Assembly (NCBI RefSeq): GCF_000499385.1
Contig: NW_013652098.1
Location: 1-62,500 of the forward strand
DNA: 62,500 nucleotides
Direction of reading: 5' to 3'
Source of the DNA: Eimeria necatrix
Lineage: Eukaryota > Apicomplexa > Conoidasida > Eucoccidiorida > Eimeriidae
Shown here: one piece after another, positions 30,720 to 43,074 of the stretch
Numbering within the stretch: position 1 is the first letter of the stretch
How the letters are laid out: the number at the start of each line of letters is the position of its first letter
Notes under the pieces: model-generated
What the model saw: the letters and a program-made list of their open reading frames with translations, nothing else
Databases searched by the model: none
What the model was told of the DNA's origin: nothing
Translations under genes and position numbers: made by a program

Positions 30720-33700
30720 CTCCGGGTGACCTTCCGGGCCCTCCGGGGGGCCCTGCCGACCCTCCAGAGCATTCAATCGGCCTCTAGGGGCCGCAGCGCC
30801 CCGGGAAACCCGGGAAGATGCAAGATCGCCGGGACGTGTGGTTGACTTCGAGGACAAGATGGCAACAGGCCAGTCAACGGGAAAAAGTGCACAGGAAGCC
30901 TACACGGATGCTGTTGATAGCGCGAGATCCCACTGCTTGTCAAAAAACACAATAGTGGCGTGAGCTGCCGCCGTCCAGCTAGCCAGAAGTAACAGCTGCT
31001 GTTACGCTGAGGCGACTAACGGAAGCTCGAGGTAGAGGGAGACTAAGTCCTCTGGAAGCCGCATGAATACGGCGAAAAGTAAGAGCGTGTGGAAACTTGA
31101 AAAAAAAACAATAAAAGCCGCATACACAAACAAGACGAAGGCACACCGAGTGACGCAGTGGGGCGGCCGAGACAGCTGCTGCGCATGCTGTGACGCCACG
31201 GCAATGAAGGATGTGCACTAACTATTCATGGTAATTCTTTGCTATGAAATTTTTAAATTTATCACGTATTAAACCTCCAGGACGGGCTAGCAGTTGCTCT
31301 CACAGTAGTGCTGCAACTCGCTGGCTGGGCTGTGCAGCAGTTGTCCATGCACTCGGGCCGGTGTCCCTGGCTCGAATGAGAATACTCGTCTCCTTGTACA
31401 TTATAGCAAGCGTTTCTCTTCTTAATATTGCAGATTCGTGTGAGGCGGAGGATAGTGCCTCCTTCTTGCAACTACACTGTGCCACGCTACACTCGCCTCG
31501 AATCAGTTGCCCATTCGCCCTTAGTATGAGTGTCTAGAGGAATTCTTTTGAGATACTTATTCTTCTGGCATGTTACTTAACTTCATCAAAACCACTGCGT
31601 CACCTCGAAGTATGAGAGTGCCTAGGGGCTTCATATCGGAGTACGACGTCAGCTCAGGTAGTCTGCAAGATTTTGAACGCTAGTTGCTACTTTGTTATTT
31701 CGGGACTGCGGCCCTTGAACACAGTGATATTTGTTACTTTATAAGGTGTAGGCTTTGGGCAGCTCTTCAGGAAGACCTTTGTTTCTCTCCTGGGTCGCCA
31801 AGCTCCACATTAGCGGCCAGGCGCGAAGTGGATCTGAGCCTCAATTATACGCTTTGGGTACGATTTTGTGGGGAGGGCCTGAGTATGAAATACGGATTTT
31901 ATACGGACCTTTGTTGACCAAGTATCCAACTTCTGTAAACGCTGTCTATAGGACTTTCAGCACGCGGGACTGGTCAGGTAGCCGCGTCAGTTCTGAAGTT
32001 TCAGACTGCAGTACAGCTCATTCGCGTAGCATATTCTATCTGTGAATTACAGGGTTCATGTTTCATAGTCGTTGTTGGTGCTCCGTATGCTTCCCAGTAT
32101 TTCCCTCTGGGGCCGTAGTACTTCTCGAGCCCTAGTCTGACTGCAGTAGCACGCAGTTCTAGGTATTAGGTTACATATTTTGTTGCGGAAGTTCGTGTAA
32201 ATCTTCCGACATAACTTCGTTCTGATCTCTCTTTGAAGACAAGTGCAACTCATGAATCCCCACTGATACAGTATAGTCCACGATGCATATGGCCATCACT
32301 TGCGTGGATGTTTCGTTAGTTTCAACGCGCGTATCCAACCAAATTCAACTTCGTAGTTCCCTTATCTAGAATAACGCACACTGAAGGTGAAAAAGTAGAT
32401 CATTCTACTGCGAACCGCCCTTCCGTACGAATAAAATGCGTATGGAGTGTTCAAAATCAGTGCCTTAACAGGGTAATGCGTAGTCCTAAATACCTGTAAT
32501 TGTTTAGTATCGCACGCCTTATTGACGCATGTCATGTGTTCACTTCACTGAACTTCTGGGGACATTTCAGTCAATTGTTTCTGCGATAACGAACAGAACA
32601 CTGCGTTCTGGCAAGGCGAAGAAACTTCTCTGGTGAGCTTTCTTTTGCGAGTAGCTTGACTTCTTCAGTAACTAGATGCCGCACCTGAATAATTTAAAGG
32701 TATATCACATTTGAAAGTTTAGCGAGCGAAGTCGTGACAACATTTGGGCTGAAGACGCTCTGTGTTTCACCGGAAATACTAACAACTTGAGGCTGTGAGT
32801 TGCGAGGCTTCGTGGGGCTGCAAAGCCATGCAAGGCATATCTCGGGGAGATCCTGTTCAACACGCATGGTTTGAAGTGGCCGTTGTCATGGCTGGGTGCG
32901 AGAGACCCAAGTGACTGTGAGTAGTCCTTGCTCGCACTACGGCCACAAGCCCTTCTACACTGTGGCTCCCATTACCGCCATCGCGATGCCTCAGCCATGA
33001 AAAGGTAGTTTGATTTAGCGATAAAAAATGTTAATGTGGGATTGTGTTGGGGGGTGAGTCTCAAAAGTGTTGTTGACTCTGCTGTAAGCCCATGCCAGCC
33101 TTGGCAGAAAGTGGCTGTGACAACGGCTAGACTTGTTCGAGTTTCAGCATGACTTTCAGTGTAAAATATTAGGATACTTAGTGGCAAACAATTAGCGAGC
33201 TGTTTTTCTTTCCTTCTGTTGGGGCGAGAGAGTTTCCGGTCGCATTATCAAAGGAATCGGCGCTGCTCAAGAAACGGGGTGCTCAGAATGTAGGCGTTGC
33301 AGGAATACTTCGACAAAGCCAACCATCTTTGACTGCTACCCTTGCGAGCTACTATAAGTAAACTGTCCTTTTAAAAAATAAGTGTTATTTTTTGGCTATC
33401 GTTCGCACGCATCTTTCCTTCAAAAAGCCTCTCAAGTCAAGTGGTTGGCAGGAGTCCCGACCGGCGCAGTAATAGTTTCGCTTATGCGGCCTTCGCCGCT
33501 TCTTTATGCGCCCATAGCAGAAAGTCATAATTTCATACACTGGGGGCATTAGCTAACACTTAGGACTCGCTGTGGTATGCATGAATATTCTGCAGTGTGT
33601 TAGCGCAATCACTAAATCCCAGCCCACAACTTGCACACTCTCATGAGGTATGTTTGCATACACATCGGCACGAGACTTATGAAAGTGAATTTATGGTACG

Positions 33701-34245
33701 TTGCCTCAGGAAATTAGCATGCTGCTTAGCTGTGAAAGTGCGCCTCTACAAAACTTCTCCCTCAAGCATCGTTGAGGAACGTTGTTGCGCAGCGTTCGTT
33801 GTGCTACTCCACATCTTCTACAACAACAGATTCTTCATCCCTCAGAACAATCATAGTGGCACTGCGATATGTACTGGCCTGCTTATGCGGAAGTATTCCG
33901 TGCTTTCCAGCTGATGGTAGTACAGGCTGCCAGTGTGTTTTGGTGGCAGACCCCACAAGAAAGGAGAGATGCACATCGAGTGGCGGCCAGTACAGGTTTC
34001 CGGTGAAGTAAAGGCAATTTATGTTGAATTTACGTGGGAAAGAGGATTTATTGGGCTGCATTGAGGGATCCTTCCAGCACACTGCACAATAGGGTGGGCC
34101 TCATGTCCGAACTGGGCCATCTGCGGGCGGAACGTGAGCCCCCCGAAACAGAAGTAGACCAATCTTGGAGGTTCTTGCGTTTTGTGGCCTACGGGGGCTG
34201 TAAAGACACGTTTCTTTGCGAACCACACTCGCCTTCTTCTTCACA
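30720..34245. other. Intergenic, divergent upstream of the HP1-like and second RING genes
   Basis: About 3.5 kb with no supported exon. GCTAGC occurs at 30978-30983, about 260 bases before the HP1-like ATG. The rest is AT-moderate unique sequence with many stops in all frames. Confidence 0.5.
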
Positions 34246-37200
34246 ATGGTCAGGGTGCCACCAGATTGCCCAATATGCTGCGAACCATTGGAAGCAAATT
34301 TAGTGGCCACGTCGCGGTGTGGTCACATATATCATGAACCATGGTAGGGATGCACCTAACCGATTAGCAGCTCTACAAGGTTATTCGTTCTAGATTACTC
34401 CATGAGGAGTACGAAGCAGTTGAACAAGCGGGCACTTTAGAACTAAAAAGAACTGAAAACTGAACCCCCCTTCAGTGACCCCGGCCTTCAAATTTTGCTG
34501 CTGCGCGTGCAGTCTGAAACGCTGGCTTTCTTCGTATGGCGGGGCCCCAGCCAGACGCTGTCCAATGTGCAGAAGCACTTGCAGGGCTACTGAGGTTATT
34601 GGCCTCCAATTTGAGTTAATGCAGCCGTCCCCAAGTCAGCTCCAACCTCGTTAATTTTCTGGAGTTTCAGAAAAGCCAAGAGGATGCCGCCAGACTGCGA
34701 TAGGGAACAGAGTGCTATTTCCCGTGTATCGGCTAACTCTCAGCACAACAGAGCACTTGTGTTTCTGCCGCTGTTCTTCTTCAGACGACGGCGAGACGGA
34801 GCAGGAATGTAGCGTTGAACTGCAGGTTTGTTCGCATCTACTAGTGCCCAGGCATCATCATCGTTAATTCCTTGTTGCCTGCCTTTAGTTTTAGCGAAGA
34901 GGCAGACTATTTATCTTCTGCATAGATGCACGCTGTGCACACCAGGAAAATATGTGTGAGATACTGGCATAGAGACGTCAATGAACAATTTTAATTGCGT
35001 CTATGTGCTTCAGACTCGACTGTCAATGGCCAGGGAAAGAGTGAATACGCTGGTCAGAGCAGATGCTGAGCGATGCAGAGAGGTCAATGAGCTCCAGGTG
35101 AATGTGATTCGGCACGCGCTGATAGGCTTTTCCTCGCATGCGCTCTTGACAAAAGGGTCAAGACTGGTGACGTAGAGGATTTAATAGCGTAGCTGCATTT
35201 GGTTAGGCCACTGTGGAAGCAGTCTTCCGCAGCTGCCATTTGCTACTCGACTCTTAGGCGAAATCCCCCACAGCAAATGACTAAAGGTATTATATTTTTA
35301 TCAGCAGCAACAGCTTCTGCTGAGTAGGTGTTTCACCAGCTGTTATTGTGCATAAGGAGCTTGGTTCCCGCGCAAGCTCGACGCCTGGCCTCGTAAAGAC
35401 GAGTTCAGAGTGCATGCCGGAGCCGTAATTCCTAGGTTTTTACTGCATTCAAGGGTGAGGTGATGCAGGGCCGCGTAATGAGTCTTGAGCGCGAGCTATG
35501 CTCTCACAGGGAGAAGGCAACTGAGGCTGAAGCAAAGGCGTCTGAGTTCCGCGCTCGCCTTGTTAGAGCTCATGTACTTAGAGAACGCTTGAGCACCGAA
35601 TTGCAGCAGTTGAAACAGGAGCTTCTTCTTCACGACACGAAGAAAAAGTAGTATGGACCACAGCCATCGGAAGTATTTGCTGAGTGTTTTTTAAGTAGAC
35701 CATTCCCGCTGCTGTGGAAGCTGTCCGTTCCATGGGGCAAGTATTTGGCTGATCTCTCTTGCGATGTGTGTTTTCCGCAGCTTAGCGAGGGCCACGTCAA
35801 TGAGCGAGGAGAGGGCCGTTGAGTTCTTTCAGGCGAGGAGCGGTGTAAGCAAACTCCGGACAAAATGGGAGTTTCAGTATCGTATGCGTTGCATTGATCC
35901 AGGTTAGAATGCATAGTTCTGGCGTTACTGCCAGCTTGCCGATGGGAAGAGGCACATAAAATTGCACTGGCCTATCCCTGTATGCACGCACGCGTGCATG
36001 TGCACCATGGGGAAAATGTCCTCAAAAGAGGGTTTGGATTCTGGAAGTGCTCGTGCATTACTGCAGGAGGACCTTTCTTCCGCCCTAAGGATGCAACACA
36101 CCACTATTTGCGAGCTGCAGAGGTAAGGACTGGCGGGAGCTCTTTTCATTTAAGCTCGGCGCCGAGCCAACGTACAAAAAGATATGCGGTGACCGTGAGG
36201 CATGAAGATGCAGCTCGTGGTCGTTTTCTCTACGCCTAGCTAGCTGTTTCTCAAAAGATACGTGATCACCGCAGTTAAAGGATTCCGCCGTTCGGAACCG
36301 AGAAGGGCCCGTGGTTCTGGGTAGCATAGAGGCACATGAGAGATTCAGTGGCTGCTTGCATGCATACAAATACCCATTAGGGCTTGTGGATCTCTTGCGC
36401 TCGTACTTGGTTCTTTGCAGTGAAAATGCCCGACTGAATTCTGAGAAAAATGAGCAGAGAAGGCAACTACGGGAGGAAATAGAGCGTAAAAACGCCATTA
36501 TTAAGCGGTAATAAATGCCTTTTCAGCTCGCCAGATTAGTTACTTCTCAGGAAGAGAAAGGGAGTGCGCATTATTGAAACCACTTGTCGTTCGTCGGCAG
36601 TTTTTATCTGTGAATGTTGCTGCAGCTTAGAAAGCGCCGACCGAAGTGCTCCTGAATCCCCGTGAGCTCACTCATTTCTCTTAGGTTAGGAGCCGAATGG
36701 CTCTTTTATCCTCAGTGTAGCGTGGAGGCTTGTGCTCGCTGTCTTTGCTCTGCTGAAAGCATACTGCAGTACATGCGTACTTTTGCCGCAGAAAAGCTAC
36801 CGCGACCCACCCGCTGCAATGCTTGCGCCGAGGGGTGCGGGCATCTTTGAGTGCAGAGGTAACTGCAAGTCGACAAACTCGATTTGGGACAGACAAGCCG
36901 TCAGCTTCCGGCAAAGCAGGCGCCTCGACTGGCTTGAATACCTCCGCTGCCGGTTCCAAGTCTGCGTCAACCCCTTGGCGCCAGATGCGAAGGGTTGTTA
37001 ACGCACTTGGGACTGCAGTAAGCCGCAAGAAAGCTGGAACAAATGTTCCCGCAATATCCAACAAAAGGTCTACACCGTGCACGCTATCGCATAGTAACAT
37101 AGGCTTTGACTCAAAGCATCGCGCATCTGCGAATTCAAAGTTTTTCGCTGAAGGCGCAGCGCTTAGGCGCACTCGATCCTCAGGCCTACTCGCCCGATTT

Positions 37201-37473
37201 GCCAGCGCCAGTGCCGCTCCTTTTCTGCTGAGAAAAGCGAAGAAGGCGGCAAGGGAAGACCAAAAGGCCCCACTTAAGGCCCAAGGAGGGGAAAATAGCA
37301 GGTCCTGCTCGAAATCAAACGATGCTGCAGGCCAAAGGCCACGCAATACGGAGGTTCAAGAGGCTGAGGCAACGATCCCAGACGCCTCACCACTCGCTGA
37401 TTTCTCAGCAAGACTAATGTGGTTCCTCTTGTTCGTACTTCTCGCCGCCTTTTTCTTAAGCAGTTTGACGTAG
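34246..37473 (+). CDS. TRAIP-like RING/coiled-coil protein with C-terminal membrane anchor, gene 2
   Basis: Exons 34246-34343, 34513-34634, 34785-34825, 35014-35097, 35454-35647, 35781-35844, 36067-36122, 36421-36507 and 36792-37473 give 475 residues (1428 nt). RING ligands are C8, C11, C25, H27, H30, C33, C49 and C52, the same spacing as gene 1. VIGLQFEL and a coiled coil follow (RLSMARERVNTLVRADAE, LSTELQQLKQELLLHD, EQRRQLREEIERKN). A basic, Ser/Ala-rich region follows, and the protein ends with a single hydrophobic segment (RLMWFLLFVLLAAFFLSSLT). This predicts a tail-anchored ubiquitin ligase facing the cytosol or nucleus. All eight intron phases equal those of gene 1, so the two are paralogues. 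Introns here carry no microsatellites. The acceptor before 35454 is AAG rather than CAG. Confidence 0.85.
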
Positions 37474-38401
37474 CCCTAGCGTGAGCTTCCCGTGAACCTC
37501 ACAAAGACCTCAAGGAAACTCAAGACGAAGCATGAAGCCCTTCTTTAAGGCGCTTGCTGGCCCAGATGTAGCCGTCTCATCGCGATCTTACGAGATGGGC
37601 ATTTTCTGCGTTTTCGTAGCGTTTTCCCCTGCTGGGAGTGTAAGATTTGAACGAATGGAAAACGCAACCCTGCACTACGTGCTACAGCTCGCTTGGAGCT
37701 TGCTAGTTTGGAAGTGGGAAGACAGGATGCCTCCCCAGACCGCACATTTATGATATTCTACACTGCTTTTGATCGAGGCTCACTGCAACAGTATTCTCAT
37801 TGGAGATGAGCTGGCTTCTCTTTTCAAGCGTTGGCGAATCAAAGCCCTAAAGCAGGCGCATAGCACTGTCACGTTTCTCCTGGCCATGTTCCCTACTTAG
37901 CCTACGCTCTACAGGCTGAATTCTGGCTCGGTGCACTTGCGCTGCGGTCTCCTTGCTTCTATGCCGCAAGTTCCGTGATGCTGCCCTTAATGCCGCTCCC
38001 ATGCAAGCAATGAAAGGCGTTAACAGTTTCCGCCGATGCGTCCATTCGGGTTGACATCGAGAAGGATGAGTTCAAAAGGCACAAACAGCTGTGCGCAAGC
38101 TCCCTCGTGCGCGTTTCTCCCAGGCGTATTTCGCATTAATGCCTGGTTTGCCCACAACTTCAACACGCGGCAGCAGTTTATACACACGCACACCCACCCA
38201 CCCAACAAAACACACAAAACGCGAACACTGCATGTAAACGGGCCCTTTAATGTTGCAGCAACAGTTAGGGGCCGCTGTCAAAAAACGATTTGGCCGAGAC
38301 GTGAGGCACTGATTTGGTGTACAGAAGCCTCCAACGGAGAAGTGCTTCAACGCAAAACGGCGCGTGCTCGTGTCATCCTGACTGGATGTTTTACTGCCCA
38401 G
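37474..38401. other. Convergent intergenic region, no gene seen
   Basis: Unique sequence between the 3' ends of the second RING gene and the LCAT-like gene. A CA-rich stretch (ACACACGCACACCCACCC) lies at about 38182-38205. Confidence 0.5.
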
Positions 38402-41400
38402 TCAGGTACTTAGTTCTAATGCTTCCTGCATTTCACTTTTCTCCTTCGGTTTGCCAAAAGCAACTTGAATATAGCTGTTGAACTCGCCATCCCCAAATAT
38501 GAACATATGGTCCAAATTCTTGAACGTCTTTACCTCGAAAGTTGAGGACCATCCTGTGCAAACTGAAAGAGAACGCAAAGGGACTGTATCGTCCCCCACG
38601 TCGAGCACACTGAGTAAGACACACAGAAGAAACACACGACGGTCCAATTTAGGCAGCAGCAACAGTCCGCTCAAAATCATGCGTATACGGAATCGGGGAA
38701 ACCGATACGGCCACTGCAGCACTAAGAGCGTTCACATCATTTCAGGCCAGCGTGCTGCCCTCCTGCTACTTGTTGGTGTGGTTGGTAGTAGGCACAAAAA
38801 ATACTTGCGTGGCTGTTGCTGCCGCCTCTGTCGTTAATGCTACAGCTGATTTACGGTATCGGCTTCCGAGAAAGATCTGTGCCAGTGTATATGTAGCCGA
38901 CGTCAGTAGAAGGAAAGCCAAAAACACTCCAAATGCATCTTGTGGGGACCTTAGAACACCAAATCATCCGCAACACGCACAGCGGAATCCAAGGCCTCCC
39001 TCCCCTAAAGCACCAAGGCAGTCAAGAAGAGCACTGGGAAGCCTGATTAAAATGTTCAAACAAAATCATGCAGTTACAGACAAACCCGTCAAATGTAAAC
39101 AGAAAAGACTGTGCCTTGTCGTTGGCCTAGCTACAGAAAAAAGCTGAGCACTGGTTTCCAACCCCAGAATATCACGAGAACTCTAGCACTGCCCCATGAA
39201 GAGTGGCAGCAACCAACAGAGACAGCAGCTAGCATGAATAAACCTAGCGCTTACTCCAGGGTCTTCCAGCACCCCTTTCATGCGCTCTCTTGCCGTCTCT
39301 GCTCGAGCTCGCAGCTCGGGCTCCAGTAAAGTCGTCCAGTTGCCTAGAGTGTATACAACCTCGTTCAAATCCTCTGTAGCTTCAAGGCGCTCCACTGCCG
39401 CCATCCTTTCCCTGGCATTTTCGACGTACTGATGCAGCTGCAGCGTTCGTTGCTTTACCTGTGCGTCGATCGCATCTTGAACCAATTGCTCCCCAACCTG
39501 CTGTTCCTGTGGATTCATTCTATGTTCCTCATCTCCATTTTTTTCGCTCTTGTCTGCCAATTCCTGTATGCTAGCCCCTGCATCTGACTCAGCAAGCCTC
39601 CTAAACTCAAGAGATCGGCCGCTATTCATCATAGCTGAAGGACCCCCTCCATCTTGGCCCTCAGCTAGAGCGGAAAAAGCAGGTGACCGAGTGCCTGATT
39701 TAGGGAGCAACTGTCGCAATACCAAATGATCCTTTCCATAAAGCTGAGTCACAAAAACACACGCAAACGTTATTTGAGCCGTGTCAGGTCCCGACAGATT
39801 CCACAAAGGCTCCATCTGCTGATGAATAAGGCGGAAGGAAACTGAGAAAAGATTGATGAGAAGACTTCCCGCAAAAGCGCACATACAGCAAAGTCTCTGC
39901 TCATCTCCGGTGTCTAGAAACAACTAGTTCATGTTCAAGTATTCCGCTTACATCGATGTCAGGAAGTAGGGCATAGATGGAGCCAAGGCTTCGGGCGAGG
40001 TCACGTAAGACATCTACTGGAATCAGGCTGATATCAAGTAAAGTCCAAAATGTCAAGTCCACCGGATCGTTGTAGCTAAAAGGCAGTTAAAACAGCAACA
40101 GAAAACAAATATTGGGAACAAACATGCTGCATAAGTCGCGTTCACCATAGAGTGTGGAAATAAGTGGGCTTACCTATGCATTCACTGATGATTTCCTAAC
40201 CATTGGTTTACTTTGCCTCTTCGGCCCAACATCGCTAATAACTGAGCAGCAAGGGCACTGCTTCTACAAGCATCACCAATCATTCAACTGGGAGCAAGCA
40301 ACGAAATGCATTCATGTCTCAGGATCATCCGAATAAGCCGCCATTCAAAAGAACAGGCTTTGCGTCTGAAACTCCTGGACCCTCACCCAGTTAAAATGGC
40401 TTTAATAGCCTTGAAGCTCCCCCCAGTTGCTGGAGCGACAAGCGTGTAGGAGTTGATGTACTTGTCCTTCCATCGTTTGTCCACCACTTTGTTCAGAAAA
40501 TAATTACAAACGATGGACCCCAGGCTATGTACAAGCAGATCTGCCTTGGCGCCTCCCATTGCTTCGACATGATGCTCGATCTGAGACTTGAGTCGGTCGA
40601 AGTCCATCTGCAATGTACACACACAATCAAAATAAAACGAAGCACTGAAACTCGCTTGCCTCCCCACAAAAGCCAGACTGTGGGCAGCCCTTAACTAGCA
40701 AACCTGGGACTGTGGTCGCCAAGCTGATTTCTCTCTCAACGTAGCTCCACTGTAGACATTGTTCTGCTGAATATCTGCTAACATAGCGTGCATTGTCAAA
40801 GCTGCCTTCGTACAAAGTGGGGCAATGCTCGCCTGCCAAGGTGGGAGGCGCCAGTCATACGGTATGCCTATGAGGGAGCTCCCCTCCACATATCCCATGG
40901 AATAGAACGTCCGCAGCATGGTGTGAAAATATGCTGTCCCTGGTACTCCAAATCTCTCGTTGTAGTAATAATCCAAGTAATCAAAGCCGTGGGCAGTTCC
41001 ATAACTGTCAACCTGGACATGACCAACACCGCAAAGCCAAAGGACTGAAGCTTGCAACGACGGGACAAACACTCTATTGGCTGAAAAAAATTCTATAGAC
41101 TGTGTAGTAAGCTGAATACTGAATGACCTCAGTTGCACTGTTCTAATCATTGCATCTTCGCATTTCGTACACGCAGAAGCACGACCCCATGAAACAAAAT
41201 ATAGCCCCGCTTACTTCAACTACTACCCCATCCTTACTGGAGTAGTGCTCCCCTTTCTCGTCAGAGACGGGCTGCATCATGTCCATCCAGCAGAGCTGGT
41301 GTGAACGAGGGGGTCTGATGAGGGAGAGAGACGCCCACAGTCTAAAAGGTACTGTAGAGCTAACAGGTGAAGCAGCACAGAGAGGCAGTGACGCATTCTT

Positions 41401-41736
41401 CGTGCTGACCATAAGGCCACTTCCTGCGATTCCAGGAACCATGAAAATTGGGTGCTCTGGGGAATTTGCAGCTGGGGCCTCCTGCGTTGCATTTGCCTGT
41501 CTGGGGGAGTCGTCCACAATTTCAACTCCTTCTGTGGTAGCAGGCCCTGCTGACCCTGTGGTTTTGTTGCAGTCATGTCCATCACATTCTCTCCCGTCCA
41601 CTGGCGAACTACACCAGGCTCCGTGTTGCAACAAGATACCGAGAAATGCATAGGAACAAAACAAAAGGCCGAGCAGCCTGTACCACTGGACCACCCAGAC
41701 GGCACGCACAGACACTCCGCTTCCCAAGGACATCAT
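38402..41736 (-). CDS. LCAT-like acyltransferase/phospholipase
   Basis: Exons 41736-41215, 41012-40833, 40607-40387, 40075-39952, 39818-39255, 38949-38855 and 38609-38402 give 637 residues (1914 nt). The family moves or releases a fatty acyl chain from phospholipid; a Toxoplasma relative is secreted and acts in egress. Seen: a hydrophobic N-terminal signal (LLGLLFCSYAFLGILL), the lid and oxyanion region HPIFMVPGIAGSGL, PYDWRLPPWQ, and the Ser elbow LLVHSLGS (Ser262). Further on are VPTRCIWSVFG, GDDTVPLRSL (Asp575 or 576) and LDHMF (His603): a complete Ser-Asp-His triad. A charged helical insertion of about 120 residues (around 385-530) separates Ser from Asp. The second intron seems to use a GC donor (CAG|GCGAGC). 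The tandem ATGs at 41736 and 41733 are both possible starts. Confidence 0.88.
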
Positions 41737-42441
41737 GCTTACTACTTCATAAAACAGATTAGCAGGGATAGTTAGTGACTTCTCTGTCTCATGTCATCGA
41801 CCCAAGCATGTGGCGTTCGCTGTCTTCGGAGACGAAGGCTTCATTGACTTGTTCCCCGACCCTTCAGCTGAAAGTGAAACTGAGTTGCCTCCAGTGCACA
41901 GCGCACCACAGAGGGAACAAACAAGCCACATTAACTGGAAATAACATGACGGACTAAGATGCGAAACAACTTTTTCGTTTCAGTGGCATGCGCCGCATCT
42001 GGCAGCCTTCCCTGCCACCTACGGTCCACTGCCCAGACCGCTGGCGGGGATTGCCTCAAAGGCGGCTTTCCTTGAGTGTGCTGGGTGTTTAAGCCAAAAA
42101 TGCCGAGTCACTGGTTTTAACTTGTGTTTGAACTATACCTAATTCTCTCTGTAGGCCGTTTGCTGCAGCTGTAAAGGCCTGGATGGCAACCCACTCTCAC
42201 GTTTTCTTAGTTCTCCGGAGCTGCACACTTTTGGGGGCTCCTTACCAGTGGTTTCTTCCTTCCAAACGTTTTTGATCGTGAGACCGAACAGTTGGTCTTG
42301 TTTTCGAGGAATTAAAAATAAACTTCATTGGAAGGGCACACGTGCACTTCATGAATGTGAACCGCGAGCCACTGTACGGCTGGGTTCGACTTGCCCTGCT
42401 CTTGGCTAGTTTTTCTGTTTTGTTTAGACATTGAGCCAAAT
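41737..42441. other. Divergent promoter region of the LCAT-like and small chromodomain genes
   Basis: About 700 bases of unique sequence. A TTGTTTAG acceptor-like site at 42428 suggests that the chromodomain gene has a 5' UTR intron. No other gene is seen. Confidence 0.45.
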
Positions 42442-42852
42442 ATGACGGACAAGAAGGAGCAGCTGTATGCTGTTGACGACATACTGGCTTGCAAGAGAGT
42501 GGGGGGGAAGTTCTACTACAGGATTCGGTGGAGTGGCTATGGCGCGGCTGATGACACTTGGGAAGGGAAGGAGTGTTTCACCGCAGGTTCTCTTTCCCAC
42601 TTTCGCCCAAGGCTTAATGCACTTGAACAGCTGTGGCTTAACTCAAGTTCAGGCAGTACCCGCCAGCAGAATGCAAAGAGTAAGGCGTCTGGCACAGGCA
42701 ACAGAGACCGGCGAAAAAAGAAGACACTGAAGAAAAAAGAGGAGGCTACAGCAGCCAGAAAAACCAAACCAGCAAAATCAAGCAAGGCAGGAAAAGGTAA
42801 CAGCGGAAAGACCACACGCACGGAAGGAAGAAATGAGAAGCGGCGGCATTAG
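42442..42852 (+). CDS. Small chromodomain protein
   Basis: 136 residues from ATG MTDKKEQLY. The chromodomain is at residues 8-45 (YAVDDILACKRV, YRIRWSGYGAADDTWE). Y9, W30 and Y33 have the aromatic-cage spacing of HP1. The rest is a Lys/Arg-rich tail (RRKKKTLKKKEE, RNEKRRH) likely to bind DNA or RNA and to carry a nuclear signal. No chromoshadow domain is present, so it may be a reader that does not dimerise. Upstream bases 42391-42441 stay open without an ATG and probably belong to a 5' UTR or intron. It lies 11.7 kb from the large HP1-like gene on the other strand. Confidence 0.85.
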   Translation: MTDKKEQLYAVDDILACKRVGGKFYYRIRWSGYGAADDTWEGKECFTAGSLSHFRPRLNALEQLWLNSSSGSTRQQNAKSKASGTGNRDRRKKKTLKKKEEATAARKTKPAKSSKAGKGNSGKTTRTEGRNEKRRH

Positions 42853-42865
42853 GGATGCTAGGACG

Positions 42866-43074
42866 TATAAGTATCAACACGGCTTCTCCTCACCTGAGGA
42901 ACTATACATCTGAAATGCACATTCCACATTTTCCGTTGTTTTTATAGTTTCGCCGCATTGGTTGCGGGTGGCGTATCAGTATCAACACGGCTTCTTCTCA
43001 CCTGAGGAACTATGCATCTGAAATGCACATTCCACATTTCCCGTTTTTATAGTTTCGCCGCATTGGTCGCTTGT
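42866..43074. repeat. Tandem duplication of about 105 bases
   Basis: Two copies, beginning TATCAACACGGCTTCT, at about 42871-42965 and 42980-43073, share CACCTGAGGAACTAT, TGAAATGCACATTCCACATT and TTTCGCCGCATTGGT with few changes. They lie just downstream of the small chromodomain gene. Confidence 0.9.

Noticed and set aside
36770..36860. Acceptor at 36770 for the last exon of the second RING gene
   Set aside because: It leads into a frame that closes soon after. The acceptor at 36792 restores the long frame and has a better pyrimidine tract.
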